Assembly: GCF_000379905.1 (NCBI RefSeq)
Contig: NZ_KB904046.1
Coordinates: 1-54,837, forward strand
DNA: 54,837 nt
Source: Rodentibacter pneumotropicus DSM 21403
Lineage (GTDB): Bacteria; Pseudomonadota; Gammaproteobacteria; Enterobacterales; Pasteurellaceae
Reading direction: 5' to 3'
Under the pieces are notes generated by a model. That model made no database searches, was not told where the DNA came from, and saw only the letters and a list, made by a program, of their open reading frames with translations. This document shows, piece after piece, positions 18,713 through 26,311 of the stretch (positions within the stretch are counted from its first letter, which is position 1; the number at the start of each line of letters is the position of its first letter). The translations under genes and the position numbers were made by a program.

Positions 18713-18958
18713 ATGGAATTAAACTCAATAGAATTGTTAGGCTACATGGCTACGTTTTTTGTGGCAACCTCATTTTTGTTTAAATCAATCGTCCATCTGC
18801 GTATTGTAAACAGTATTGGTGATGTACTTTTTGTAATTTACGGCGTTATTATTGATGCTTATCCTGTTGCGGTGCTGAATGCTTTTCTTGTTTGCGTAAA
18901 CCTTTATCAACTTTATCGTTTGAAGAAAGAACAGCCCCTTTCAAAAACACTGAAATAA
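18713..18958 (+). CDS. Small membrane protein, YgjV-like
   Basis: From ATG 18713 (GGAG nine bases upstream) this is an 81-residue protein with two to three hydrophobic helices: LLGYMATFFVATSFLFKS, then RIVNSIGDVLFVIYGVIID and PVAVLNAFLVCVNLYQLYRL. The pattern, with a Gly-Asp in the middle helix and a basic end, resembles the Imp-YgjV/SemiSWEET-size membrane proteins. Function is unknown. An upstream in-frame start at 18626 would add 29 residues that look like untranslated DNA. Its own promoter is likely because it is separated from azlD by 129 bases. Confidence 0.7.
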   Translation: MELNSIELLGYMATFFVATSFLFKSIVHLRIVNSIGDVLFVIYGVIIDAYPVAVLNAFLVCVNLYQLYRLKKEQPLSKTLK

Positions 18959-18966
18959 TTACTCAT

Positions 18967-19056
18967 AAATCACTGAGGTGATTTATTCGCTCCTTCGGAG
19001 CCGTTGGGAAAGCCAACGTTCAAAATCCTTCGGATTTTGTGACCGCACTTTTTAAC
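18967..19056. repeat. Structured intergenic repeat, copy A (four tandem hairpins ending in a USS)
   Basis: Four small perfect stems follow each other: AAATCAC/GTGATTT (18967-18984), GCTCC/GGAGC (18989-19001), CGTTGG/CCAACG (19102 minus 100, that is 19002-19018) and AAAATCC/GGATTTT (19022-19038). GTGACCGCACTTTTT, a reverse uptake signal, comes right after. A second related copy lies at 33504-33576. Confidence 0.7.
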
Positions 19057-19057
19057 C

Positions 19058-19317
19058 TCAGCACATTTGATAAAGGGCTATGACGAGTGGCATAGTGAAC
19101 GTGCAAAGGAAGGTTGTAACACCATAAATTGCACTGGCTTTTTAGGCGTTGTTGCCGAAAATCAATGCCATTTGCGTGATAGTGGCGACAGAAGGGCTAG
19201 TGGAGGCAAGAAAGCTGATCATCGTAATGGTTTCGCCATTTTCTACCCAACCGGCAAAACCGCAAAGTTTGATGATCACCAAGAGGAAAAACAGATGAGG
19301 TGAAAGGGCAAAATAAC
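19058..19317 (-). pseudogene. Relic of an AEC (auxin efflux carrier family) transporter, C-terminal end
   Basis: On the minus strand the frame reads SYFALSPHLFFLLVIIKLCG, then MISFLASTSPSVATITQMAL and IFGNNA, is broken by TAA at 19142-19144, and continues in frame as KASAIYGVTTFLCTFTMPLV to a TGA at 19058. The order helix-KL, STSPSVATITQMA, KASAIYG, TMPL matches the C terminus of AEC permeases. Only about 85 codons remain, the rest is missing, and the part between IKLC and GETITM looks shortened. This is a decayed gene end. Confidence 0.65.
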
Positions 19318-19322
19318 TTGCT

Positions 19323-19661
19323 CTAAATACAACCACCACAGCTGCCACAACGCCAATCTTCTTTGTTTACCGCTTGATAAAAAGCCCGTATTGTGCTTTC
19401 TTCCAATGGAATATTGTGTTCAATAAAAACATCAGAAAGCCATTCGATGTTCTCAATAATCCACTCATCTTCTCCCAATCCCTCGCGATAAAGTTCGTCT
19501 TCGGGATCCATAAAATTATAAATATTTTCCGTCCCCATATCTTGATCACGGCGCTCACGAGGCAATACAACGGGTAAATTAAGATAAGAAATGTCCCAAT
19601 GCCCTAAACAGAGGGTATTACCTTGCATGGACCAGCGGGCTTTAAATGGATTATCACTCAT
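19323..19661 (-). CDS. Conserved small acidic protein with Cys-rich tail
   Basis: This is a 112-residue protein I cannot name. It is acidic and ends in CGSCGGCI, a Cys cluster that could bind metal or form disulfides. It has no signal peptide or membrane segment. An ATG at 19661 begins MSDNPFKARWSMQGNTLCLG. It lies downstream of ffh on the same strand but is separated from it by a terminator. A perfect FNR-type palindrome lies 86 bases upstream of the start. Homologues in Haemophilus are likely, but the role is unknown. Confidence 0.75.
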   Translation of the reverse strand: MSDNPFKARWSMQGNTLCLGHWDISYLNLPVVLPRERRDQDMGTENIYNFMDPEDELYREGLGEDEWIIENIEWLSDVFIEHNIPLEESTIRAFYQAVNKEDWRCGSCGGCI

Positions 19662-19746
19662 GTTGAAATTTTATAAGAAAAGTTGAATGAGAGAGCAGTA
19701 TAAAGTTGAAGAGAAGGAAACCCCATACTAAAAAGCGGGTATTGGC

Positions 19747-19760
19747 TTGATCGAGATCAA
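19747..19760. promoter_or_regulatory. Candidate FNR box
   Basis: TTGATCGAGATCAA is a perfect TTGAT-N4-ATCAA palindrome. It lies between ffh and the Cys-tailed gene (start 19661) and would control that gene. No ideal -10 box at the class II distance was found, so function is uncertain. Confidence 0.4.
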
Positions 19761-19771
19761 GAAGAAATGAA

Positions 19772-19812
19772 AAAGTGCGGTTAAAAAACATCGCATTTTT
19801 TAACTGCACTTT
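19772..19812 (-). terminator. Paired-USS terminator after ffh
   Basis: AAAGTGCGGTTAAAAAA (19772-19788) faces TTTTTTAACTGCACTTT (19796-19812). One arm is an intact uptake signal, the other has one altered base giving a G-T wobble. It lies 11 bases after the ffh stop. Confidence 0.8.
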
Positions 19813-19822
19813 ATTTTTGAGT

Positions 19823-21211
19823 CTAGCGTCTAAACATTCCCCCTAAACCTCCAAGACCGCCTAAACCGCCCCCCATTAAACCTTGCATACCCCGCATCAT
19901 TTTTGACATTCCGCCTTTACGCATTTTTTTCATCATACGTTGCATTTCATCAAATTGTTTGAGCAACTTGTTCACATCCTGCACTTGTGTACCGGAACCT
20001 AATGCAATACGACGACGACGGGAGCCTTTGATAATGTCAGGGTTGGCACGCTCTTTTAAGGTCATGGAATTAATGATCGCTTCCATTTTGATGAACATTT
20101 TATCGTCCACTTGGTTTTTGACGTGATCAGGCAAATTCTTAGCACCGGGGAGCTTTTCCAACATAGACATCATTCCCCCCATTTTTTTCATTTCAATCAA
20201 TTGTTCACGGAAATCATCAAGGGTAAAAGCATCGCCTTTTTTAAATTTTTGTGCCATTTTTTCCGCTTTTTCGCGATCTACCGAACGTTCGAGATCTTCG
20301 ATAAGGGAAAGTACATCTCCCATACCTAAAATGCGAGAGGCGACACGATCCGGATGGAACGGCTCAAGAGCATCGGTTTTCTCCCCTACACCGAGGAATT
20401 TAATCGGTTTGCCTGTAATTTGGCGGATAGACAATGCCGCTCCACCACGAGCATCTCCATCCACTTTGGTGAGAATCACCCCAGTGAGTGGCAGCGTTTC
20501 ATTAAAAGCTTTGGCGGTATTTGCCGCATCTTGCCCTGTCATCGCATCAACGGTAAAGAGGGTTTCGATAGGATTTAATGTACTGTGGATTAGTTTTATT
20601 TCATCCATCATTTTGCCATCTACATGCAAGCGACCGGCTGTATCCACGATGAGGATATCGTAGAATTTAAGTTTGGCTTCGGTCAGGGCGGCTTTGACAA
20701 TCTCTACCGGATTTTGTTTGACATCGGAAGGGAAGAAATCCACACCCACGGATTGTGCCAAAGTTTCTAATTGCTTGATTGCCGCAGGGCGGTACACATC
20801 GGCAGAGACGACCAATACTTTCTTTTTATGGCGTTCGCGCAAGAATTTTGCCAGTTTCCCCACGCTGGTGGTTTTTCCTGCACCTTGTAAACCTGCCATT
20901 AAAATTGCCGCAGGAGGCTGGGTGGCGAGATTTAAACTTTCATTCGCTTCGCCCATGGCTTTTTCAAGTTCACGTTGAACAATTTTTAAAAATTCTTGCC
21001 CTGGCGTTAAACTTTTATTTACTTCCTCACCCAGTGCGCTTTCTTTTACTTTGGCGATAAATTCACGCACTACCGGTAATGCCACATCTGCCTCCAGCAA
21101 TGCCATACGCACTTCACGTAGGGTTTCTTTAATATTATCTTCCGTTAAACGACCTTTCCCCGTAATATTGCGTAGGGTTTTCGAAAGGCGATCAGATAAA
21201 TTCTCGAACAT
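19823..21211 (-). CDS. ffh: Signal recognition particle protein Ffh
   Basis: This 462-residue SRP54 GTPase has an N-terminal helical N domain, a G domain (P-loop GLQGAGKTTS, DTAGRLH, TKVDGDARGG) and a Met-rich M domain from about residue 300. It ends in a Gly/Met-rich tail (MRGMQGLMGGG). With 4.5S RNA it targets inner-membrane proteins to FtsY and SecYEG. The partner RNA gene is not in this window. It is transcribed alone, divergent from ypjD. Confidence 0.97.
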   Translation of the reverse strand: MFENLSDRLSKTLRNITGKGRLTEDNIKETLREVRMALLEADVALPVVREFIAKVKESALGEEVNKSLTPGQEFLKIVQRELEKAMGEANESLNLATQPPAAILMAGLQGAGKTTSVGKLAKFLRERHKKKVLVVSADVYRPAAIKQLETLAQSVGVDFFPSDVKQNPVEIVKAALTEAKLKFYDILIVDTAGRLHVDGKMMDEIKLIHSTLNPIETLFTVDAMTGQDAANTAKAFNETLPLTGVILTKVDGDARGGAALSIRQITGKPIKFLGVGEKTDALEPFHPDRVASRILGMGDVLSLIEDLERSVDREKAEKMAQKFKKGDAFTLDDFREQLIEMKKMGGMMSMLEKLPGAKNLPDHVKNQVDDKMFIKMEAIINSMTLKERANPDIIKGSRRRRIALGSGTQVQDVNKLLKQFDEMQRMMKKMRKGGMSKMMRGMQGLMGGGLGGLGGLGGMFRR

Positions 21212-21348
21212 TCTTAATCCTGTTTTTTATCAAAAATTGCCGTGATTATACCTAAATTCAGGCGTTTTTCATCATTTCAAATAAATTTATAGCGAATTCG
21301 GAATCAGAACGTTAGAATAATAACAATTCCTAACAAGAGACAACGATT

Positions 21349-22134
21349 ATGTGGTTTGCCGTTTTTTCGATTTTGTTTTATTTAATTAGCGCATTAATGA
21401 TTGCACCATTGCTTAATTCTTCGGATAACGAAAAACGCCGTCCGAAAAAAACATTATTCTTTTTGACCGCACTTTTAGCCGTCGTATTCCATTTAATAAG
21501 CCTTTATCCTGCATTACAGGAATTAGCCTTAGAGCGTAAATTTAGTTTAGTTGAAATCAGCTCACTAATGAGCGTAAATATTGCGATTTTGGCAATATTG
21601 GCTATGTTGGTGGTCAATTCTATGTGGTTTTTATTACCGATTGTGTTTTCCTTCTCTATTTTTAACTTGGTTTTGGCGACATTTATTCCGAGCCATATGA
21701 TTCAGTTGTTGGATCAGGAGCCGGCGATGTTATTTCATATCGGATTATCCATTTTTACTTATGCTGTATGCTTTATTGCAACGTTATACGCCATTCAAGT
21801 CGCTTGGATCGATCGTACTTTGAAAGCGAAAAAAACGGCATTTTCACCGGTAATACCTTCTTTGATTACGGTTGAACGGCATTTTTATCGAGTGTTTGCC
21901 GCAGGGGAATTATTACTGACTCTGACATTAATTTCAGGTATCTATCATTCTATAAATGCATTAACCGCAGAAAATATCCATAAAGGCGTTTTCTCATTCT
22001 TGGCTTGGGTTGTTTTTGGTGTAGCGCTTTTCGGACACTGGCGTCTAGGCTGGCGTGGAAAAAGGATGATTTTTTATGCTATTTCAGGTATTATTTTGCT
22101 CACAATTGCCTACTTCGGTAGTCGGTTAATTTAG
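21349..22134 (+). CDS. ypjD: YpjD, CcsA/HemX-like membrane protein
   Basis: This 261-residue inner-membrane protein has about eight hydrophobic segments and the cytochrome c assembly family pattern in its second half: FHIGLSIFTYAVCFIATLYA, then HFYRVFAAGELLLTLTLISG and HKGVFSFLAWVVFGVALFGH. The conserved His residues would contact haem or quinol in related proteins. E. coli YpjD has 263 residues and the same neighbours (ffh, yfjD). The precise role is not known to me. Confidence 0.88.
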   Translation: MWFAVFSILFYLISALMIAPLLNSSDNEKRRPKKTLFFLTALLAVVFHLISLYPALQELALERKFSLVEISSLMSVNIAILAILAMLVVNSMWFLLPIVFSFSIFNLVLATFIPSHMIQLLDQEPAMLFHIGLSIFTYAVCFIATLYAIQVAWIDRTLKAKKTAFSPVIPSLITVERHFYRVFAAGELLLTLTLISGIYHSINALTAENIHKGVFSFLAWVVFGVALFGHWRLGWRGKRMIFYAISGIILLTIAYFGSRLI

Positions 22135-22137
22135 TCA

Positions 22138-22165
22138 ATAAGGGCGAGCAGAGGTTCGCCTTTAT
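22138..22165 (+). terminator. Hairpin after ypjD
   Basis: ATAAGGGCGA and TCGCCTTTAT form a 10-base stem with one G-T pair. It lies four bases after the ypjD stop. The T-run is weak, so it may only attenuate transcription into yfjD. Confidence 0.5.
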
Positions 22166-22213
22166 CGTTGGATTTTTATTCAACTCCCGTTTAACTAACA
22201 AAAGGATTTTCCC

Positions 22214-23476
22214 TTGGACAGTATTCCCCTTAGTACGTTATTTATTACTCTCATTATCTGTTTAGTTTTATCCGCTTACTTTTCAAGCTCCGAAACCGGC
22301 TTACTTTCTCTGAATAAATATCGAATGCGTTATCTTGCCGAACAAGGTAATAAAGGCGCACAAAAAGCAGAGAAATTGTTAGAAAAGCCCGACACATTAC
22401 TGAGCTTTATTCTTATCTTCAATAATTTAGTGAACATTAGTGCATCGGCAATCGCGACGATGATTGGAATGCGTCTTTATGGTGATGCCGGTGTAGCAAT
22501 TGCAACGGGATTACTGACGTTTGTGATGCTTGTCTTTTCTGAAATTTTCCCTAAAACGGTGGCTGCGCTTCATCCTGAAAAAGTCGCTTTTTTATCCAGC
22601 CATGTTTTGAATGTACTGATTAAGATTTTTTATCCGGTAGTATGGTTTATGAATTTATTTACTACCCTGTTAATGAAAATGATGGGATTAAAACCGGAAA
22701 TGCAAAAACAGGTGATTAGTAGTGAAGAATTACGTAGTATCGTGAGTGAAGCAGGAGAAGCGACACCGGGTGAACAACATCCACAAATGCTGCTTTCTAT
22801 TTTGGATATGGAAACTGTCACTGTGGACGATATTATGGTACCACGCAATGAAATTGGCGGTATTGATATTGATGATGACTGGAAAGCGATTATGCGTCAG
22901 CTTAATCATGCCGCACATAATCGAGTAGTGCTGTATAAAGGTAGCCTTGATAAAAATGTACTTGGTATATTGCGTGTACGTGAGGCTTTTCGATTGTTAC
23001 TTGAGAAAAATGAGTTTACTAAAGAGACCCTTATTCGTGCGGCGGACGAAGTATATTTCATTCCGGAAGGAACACCGTTAAAAACACAGCTGTCTAATTT
23101 CCGTGCCAATAAAGAGCGTATTGGGCTTGTAGTAGATGAATATGGCGATATTAAAGGATTAGTGACATTGGAAGATATTTTGGAAGAAATCGTGGGTGAT
23201 TTTACGACTTCCACCGCTCCGAGTATTCACGAGGAAGTGGCTCCACAATCTGACGGTTCAATCATTATTGATGGCTCGGCCAACCTACGGGATCTAAATA
23301 AACTGTTCGGCTGGGGATTGGATACTGAAGATGCCCGCACTTTCAACGGATTGATTCTAGAACATCTTGAAGAAATCCCCGATGAGGGAGCCGTTTGTGA
23401 AATAGAAGGCTTGCAAATAACAATTTTAGAAGTGGCAGATAATATGATTAAGCAGGCTAAAGTTGTTAAACTCTAA
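22214..23476 (+). CDS. yfjD: YfjD, DUF21 plus CBS-pair plus CorC_HlyC membrane protein
   Basis: This 420-residue protein has an N-terminal membrane domain of the CNNM/DUF21 type (about 1-170, YFSSSETGLLSLNKYRMRYL), a CBS pair (about 205-335; VDDIMVPRNEIGGI, VVDEYGDIKGLVTLEDILEE) and a C-terminal CorC_HlyC domain. CNNM-type proteins are Mg2+ or divalent-ion transporters. The start is a TTG at 22214 with AAAAGGA upstream; the first residues align with E. coli YfjD. This is a full-length paralogue of the soluble CorC at 2717. Confidence 0.92.
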   Translation: MDSIPLSTLFITLIICLVLSAYFSSSETGLLSLNKYRMRYLAEQGNKGAQKAEKLLEKPDTLLSFILIFNNLVNISASAIATMIGMRLYGDAGVAIATGLLTFVMLVFSEIFPKTVAALHPEKVAFLSSHVLNVLIKIFYPVVWFMNLFTTLLMKMMGLKPEMQKQVISSEELRSIVSEAGEATPGEQHPQMLLSILDMETVTVDDIMVPRNEIGGIDIDDDWKAIMRQLNHAAHNRVVLYKGSLDKNVLGILRVREAFRLLLEKNEFTKETLIRAADEVYFIPEGTPLKTQLSNFRANKERIGLVVDEYGDIKGLVTLEDILEEIVGDFTTSTAPSIHEEVAPQSDGSIIIDGSANLRDLNKLFGWGLDTEDARTFNGLILEHLEEIPDEGAVCEIEGLQITILEVADNMIKQAKVVKL

Positions 23477-23502
23477 AATTAAATAAAACTAACAAAAAAC
23501 TG

Positions 23503-23534
23503 ACCGCACTTTTGATTTGGATCATAAGTGCGGT
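23503..23534. terminator. Paired-USS terminator with FNR-like loop
   Basis: ACCGCACTT (23503-23511) and AAGTGCGGT (23526-23534) are two inverted uptake signals. The loop, TTGATTTGGATCAT, differs from the FNR consensus by one base. It ends yfjD and lies 48 bases or more before a TATAAT (23566-23571) that can serve yjjP. Confidence 0.7.
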
Positions 23535-23597
23535 TTATTTTTGCACCGTTTTTTATCAAGCTATCTATAATTTGCCTAATTAATTTTAGGTATAGGT

Positions 23598-24374
23598 ATG
23601 ATGATGGAACAAGCGTATCAACGGGGCGTGACGCGTGCTTGTGTGCAAACGGCATTATTGTTGTTACAACATGGGGCAGAAAGTACGGTGGTGGTGCAAA
23701 TGGCACAACGTTTAGGGATTGCTCTTGGGGTAGAAAGTGTAGAGTGTGCCCTTACGGCAAATGCCGTAGTGATTACAACACTTTCAAACCAACATTGTAT
23801 TACCACGGTACGAAAAAATACCGATAAAGGCATCAATATGCAAATGGTGACTGAGGTACAGCGTATCGTGATTGCGGTAGAGCATAAATTATATAATTTG
23901 GAGCTGGCACAAAAGAAACTGGATAACTTAAATCCTTTAAAATATCATCGTGGTTTAGTGGTGTTTATGATTGGACTATCTTGTGCTTCTTTTGCGCATT
24001 TATCGGGAGGCGATTGGCTGATCTGTCTGATTACTTTTTTGGCTTCTGCGGTGGCGATGTTTGTTCGGCAAGAATTATCCAAACATCATTATAATCCGAT
24101 TATTGTTTTCGCAATTACGGCATTTGTAGCTTCGCTCATTTCCGGTGTCAGTTTGAAATATCAATGGGGAAACGATCCTCAGATTGCCTTAGCGTCCAGT
24201 GTGTTGTTACTTGTGCCTGGATTTCCCTTAATTAATTCATTGGCAGATATTTTAAAAGGCTATGTCAATATGGGCTTAGGTCGTTGGACAATTGCGACTG
24301 TTCTGACTTTTGGTGCTTGTCTTGGTATTGTGTTAGCACTGAGTGTGTTACATATCACTATATGGGGGCATTAA
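23598..24374 (+). CDS. yjjP: YjjP, ThrE-type exporter large subunit
   Basis: This 258-residue protein is the N-terminal-domain half of the threonine/serine exporter family. A cytosolic region holds TACVQTALLLLQHGAEST-like and KNTDKGINMQMVTEVQRIV motifs, followed by four to five membrane helices with LVPGFPLINSLADILKGY, the ThrE signature. YjjPB has been connected to succinate export in E. coli. A TATAAT at 23566-23571 lies 27 bases upstream of the ATG. The stop overlaps the preferred yjjB start (TAATG). Confidence 0.9.
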   Translation: MMMEQAYQRGVTRACVQTALLLLQHGAESTVVVQMAQRLGIALGVESVECALTANAVVITTLSNQHCITTVRKNTDKGINMQMVTEVQRIVIAVEHKLYNLELAQKKLDNLNPLKYHRGLVVFMIGLSCASFAHLSGGDWLICLITFLASAVAMFVRQELSKHHYNPIIVFAITAFVASLISGVSLKYQWGNDPQIALASSVLLLVPGFPLINSLADILKGYVNMGLGRWTIATVLTFGACLGIVLALSVLHITIWGH

Positions 24375-24841
24375 TGATGATGTTCCTATTTAGTTTACTT
24401 GATGATATGGTTTTTGCCGCCATTCCGGCGGTTGGTTTTGCTTTAGCATTTAATGTGCCGCCTAAGGCATTAAAATACTGTGCTGTTTTAGGGGCATTAG
24501 GGCACGTAACACGCACATTACTTTTATACATTGATGTGCCTATTGTATTTGCAACCTTTTTTGCCTCTTGTGTTATTGGCTTTATTGGCGTGCATTTATC
24601 GCACCGTTACTTAGCGCATCCAAAGGCCTTTACGGTAGCAGCGATTATTCCCATGATTCCGGGCGTGTATGCTTATAGGGCGATGATTTCGATGGTACAA
24701 ATTCACCACTATGGCTATTCTCATGAACTTTTGGAGCAAATGATCAGCTCATTTATTAACACCGCCTTTATTTTAGGCGCATTGGTTTTTGGGCTCGCTT
24801 TACCGGGCTTGATTTTTTATCGCCGAAAACCTGTGGTATAA
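24374..24841 (+). CDS. yjjB: YjjB, ThrE-type exporter small subunit
   Basis: This 155-residue membrane protein has DDMVFAAIPAVGFALAFNVP, then YLAHPKAFTVAAIIPMIPGV and YAYRAMISM, the ThrE C-terminal (DUF3815) pattern. Several ATGs are possible (24362, 24374, 24377, 24380). I chose 24374 because it overlaps the yjjP stop, has GGGGG five bases upstream and gives the length of E. coli YjjB. It works with YjjP as a split exporter. Confidence 0.9.
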   Translation: MMMFLFSLLDDMVFAAIPAVGFALAFNVPPKALKYCAVLGALGHVTRTLLLYIDVPIVFATFFASCVIGFIGVHLSHRYLAHPKAFTVAAIIPMIPGVYAYRAMISMVQIHHYGYSHELLEQMISSFINTAFILGALVFGLALPGLIFYRRKPVV

Positions 24842-24844
24842 AGC

Positions 24845-24872
24845 AAAAAACACGCATCATTGCGTGTTTTTT
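24845..24872. terminator. Bidirectional terminator
   Basis: AAAAAACACGCA and TGCGTGTTTTTT form a perfect 12-base stem around a four-base loop. It separates the convergent yjjB and purine permease genes. Confidence 0.92.
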
Positions 24873-24878
24873 CTCTCA

Positions 24879-26186
24879 TTATTCCTTTGTGATTTCTTTA
24901 TCTTCTGGCAAGATTAAATTTAATATCAATGCCAATAATGATCCCACAGTAATGCCTGAGCCTAGTACTTCTTTGAAAAAGTGCGGGAGCTTATCAAGTA
25001 GTTCCGGACGAGTGGTGACGGCTAGGCCGCAACCGATCGAAATAGCAATAATTAATCCGTTGCGTTTGCTGCGTTCCACTTTATCTAACATCTGAATCCC
25101 AGCGGCAATAATCATGGCAAACATCATTAAACCCGCACCGCCGAGTACAGGTAATGGAATTGAGACGATTAATGCGCCAAATACAGGGAATAATCCTGCT
25201 AATGCCAATAGCACGCCGGTTAATGCGACCACATGACGGCTGGCAACTCCGGTTAAAGAGATCACACCGATATTTTGTGAGAAAGAAGAAAAGGGCGTGG
25301 TGGACATAATCGCCGCTAATGCTGAACCTAAACCGTCAGCCAGTACACCGCCTCGTAAATGTTTACCGGTAATTTCAGTATTGGTGGCATTACCCAGTGC
25401 TAGGAAATTACCGCTAGATTCAACGATTGTGACCAAATAAGCAATGGACATCCCGATAATACCTGAAATGGGGAACGCAAGTCCAAAGTGAAGCGGTTGA
25501 GGAACTGCGAAGGTTTGGGCGTTTGCCACACCGTCAAAATTAACCCAACCTAAAATGAGACAGAGAACGTAACCGGTCATCATCCCAATTACAATAGCGG
25601 CGGCAGAGAAAATGCCTTTTCCCCATTGAACCAAGGCGACAACAATAACCAATACAAAACTTGCCATCATCAAATTTTCCGGTGTGGCATACTGAGCATC
25701 GCCACGTTGACCGCCGGCAAACCAATCCACTGCAACAGGAATTAAACTTAAGCCGATCATCATCACGACAGTGCCGGTCACAACGGGTGGAAAAAGTTTA
25801 CGAATATAGGGCATAAAAAAGCTGCCGATAATCATCACGAAAGATCCGACTAAAGACGCACCTAAAATCCCGGCGACACCGTAATCACTGAAACCAATCG
25901 CCAGTGCAGCGGCGACAAAGGTAAAACTGGTTCCCATCACACTGGGTAAACGAATACCTATTGGACCTAGCCCACGACACTGAATCACCGTTACCACACC
26001 GGAAATTAGCAATGCCGCATTCACCAATGTGATAGTATCTGCGGTGGGTAATTTTAAAACATTACCGATCACCAATGGTACGGCGATAATTCCCCCAAGT
26101 GCCGCTAATAAATGTTGTGCGGCAAGCAATAAACTCAACCCGAAAGGCGGTTTATCTTCAACGGAGTAGAGGAGTTGATTATTCAT
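24879..26186 (-). CDS. NCS2 purine (xanthine/uric acid-type) permease
   Basis: This 435-residue membrane protein has 12 or more hydrophobic segments. NCS2 features are the TM1 His in AAQHLLAALGG, the TM8 region GSALAAIMSTTPFSSFSQN and the signature QNIGVISLTGVASR, which resembles XanQ/XanP (xanthine) rather than UraA. FVPQ-like purine specificity cannot be settled. The PurR box over its promoter supports a purine substrate. It is monocistronic, between two terminators. Confidence 0.85.
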   Translation of the reverse strand: MNNQLLYSVEDKPPFGLSLLLAAQHLLAALGGIIAVPLVIGNVLKLPTADTITLVNAALLISGVVTVIQCRGLGPIGIRLPSVMGTSFTFVAAALAIGFSDYGVAGILGASLVGSFVMIIGSFFMPYIRKLFPPVVTGTVVMMIGLSLIPVAVDWFAGGQRGDAQYATPENLMMASFVLVIVVALVQWGKGIFSAAAIVIGMMTGYVLCLILGWVNFDGVANAQTFAVPQPLHFGLAFPISGIIGMSIAYLVTIVESSGNFLALGNATNTEITGKHLRGGVLADGLGSALAAIMSTTPFSSFSQNIGVISLTGVASRHVVALTGVLLALAGLFPVFGALIVSIPLPVLGGAGLMMFAMIIAAGIQMLDKVERSKRNGLIIAISIGCGLAVTTRPELLDKLPHFFKEVLGSGITVGSLLALILNLILPEDKEITKE

Positions 26187-26218
26187 ATTTTTGGGTCCTT
26201 ATGTAAAAGAAAGCGCGA

Positions 26219-26224
26219 ATTATA
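26219..26224 (-). promoter_or_regulatory. -10 box of the purine permease promoter
   Basis: TATAAT on the minus strand lies about 33 bases before the ATG. The -35 (TTTTCC, 17 bases upstream) is weak and lies within the PurR box. Confidence 0.65.
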
Positions 26225-26240
26225 CGCTAAAGTGCTATAA

Positions 26241-26256
26241 AGGAAAACGTTTGCTT
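26241..26256 (-). promoter_or_regulatory. PurR operator of the purine permease
   Basis: On the minus strand AAGCAAACGTTTTCCT fits the PurR consensus ANGCAANCGNTTNCNT at every defined position. It covers the -35 region, so PurR bound with hypoxanthine or guanine should repress the gene. Confidence 0.8.
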
Positions 26257-26267
26257 TTTTGGAATGA

Positions 26268-26305
26268 AAGTGCGGTTAAAATTATGCTGATTTTTGACCG
26301 CACTT
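26268..26305 (-). terminator. Paired-USS terminator after the APC antiporter
   Basis: AAGTGCGGTTAAAA and TTTTTGACCGCACTT face each other around a nine-base loop. The hairpin follows the antiporter gene (stop at 26312) and precedes the purine permease promoter. Confidence 0.85.
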
Positions 26306-26311
26306 GATGAA

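Noticed and set aside
19067-19303. Plus-strand 78-residue ORF
   Set aside because: It is antisense to the AEC relic, has no ribosome site and no protein-like pattern.
20111-21245. Plus-strand ORFs opposite ffh
   Set aside because: The minus strand clearly encodes Ffh with all domains; the others are shadows.
23512-23525. FNR-like sequence in the terminator loop after yfjD as a yjjP activator site
   Set aside because: It is one base off consensus and its centre lies about 50 bases from the yjjP -10 box rather than at the class II distance.
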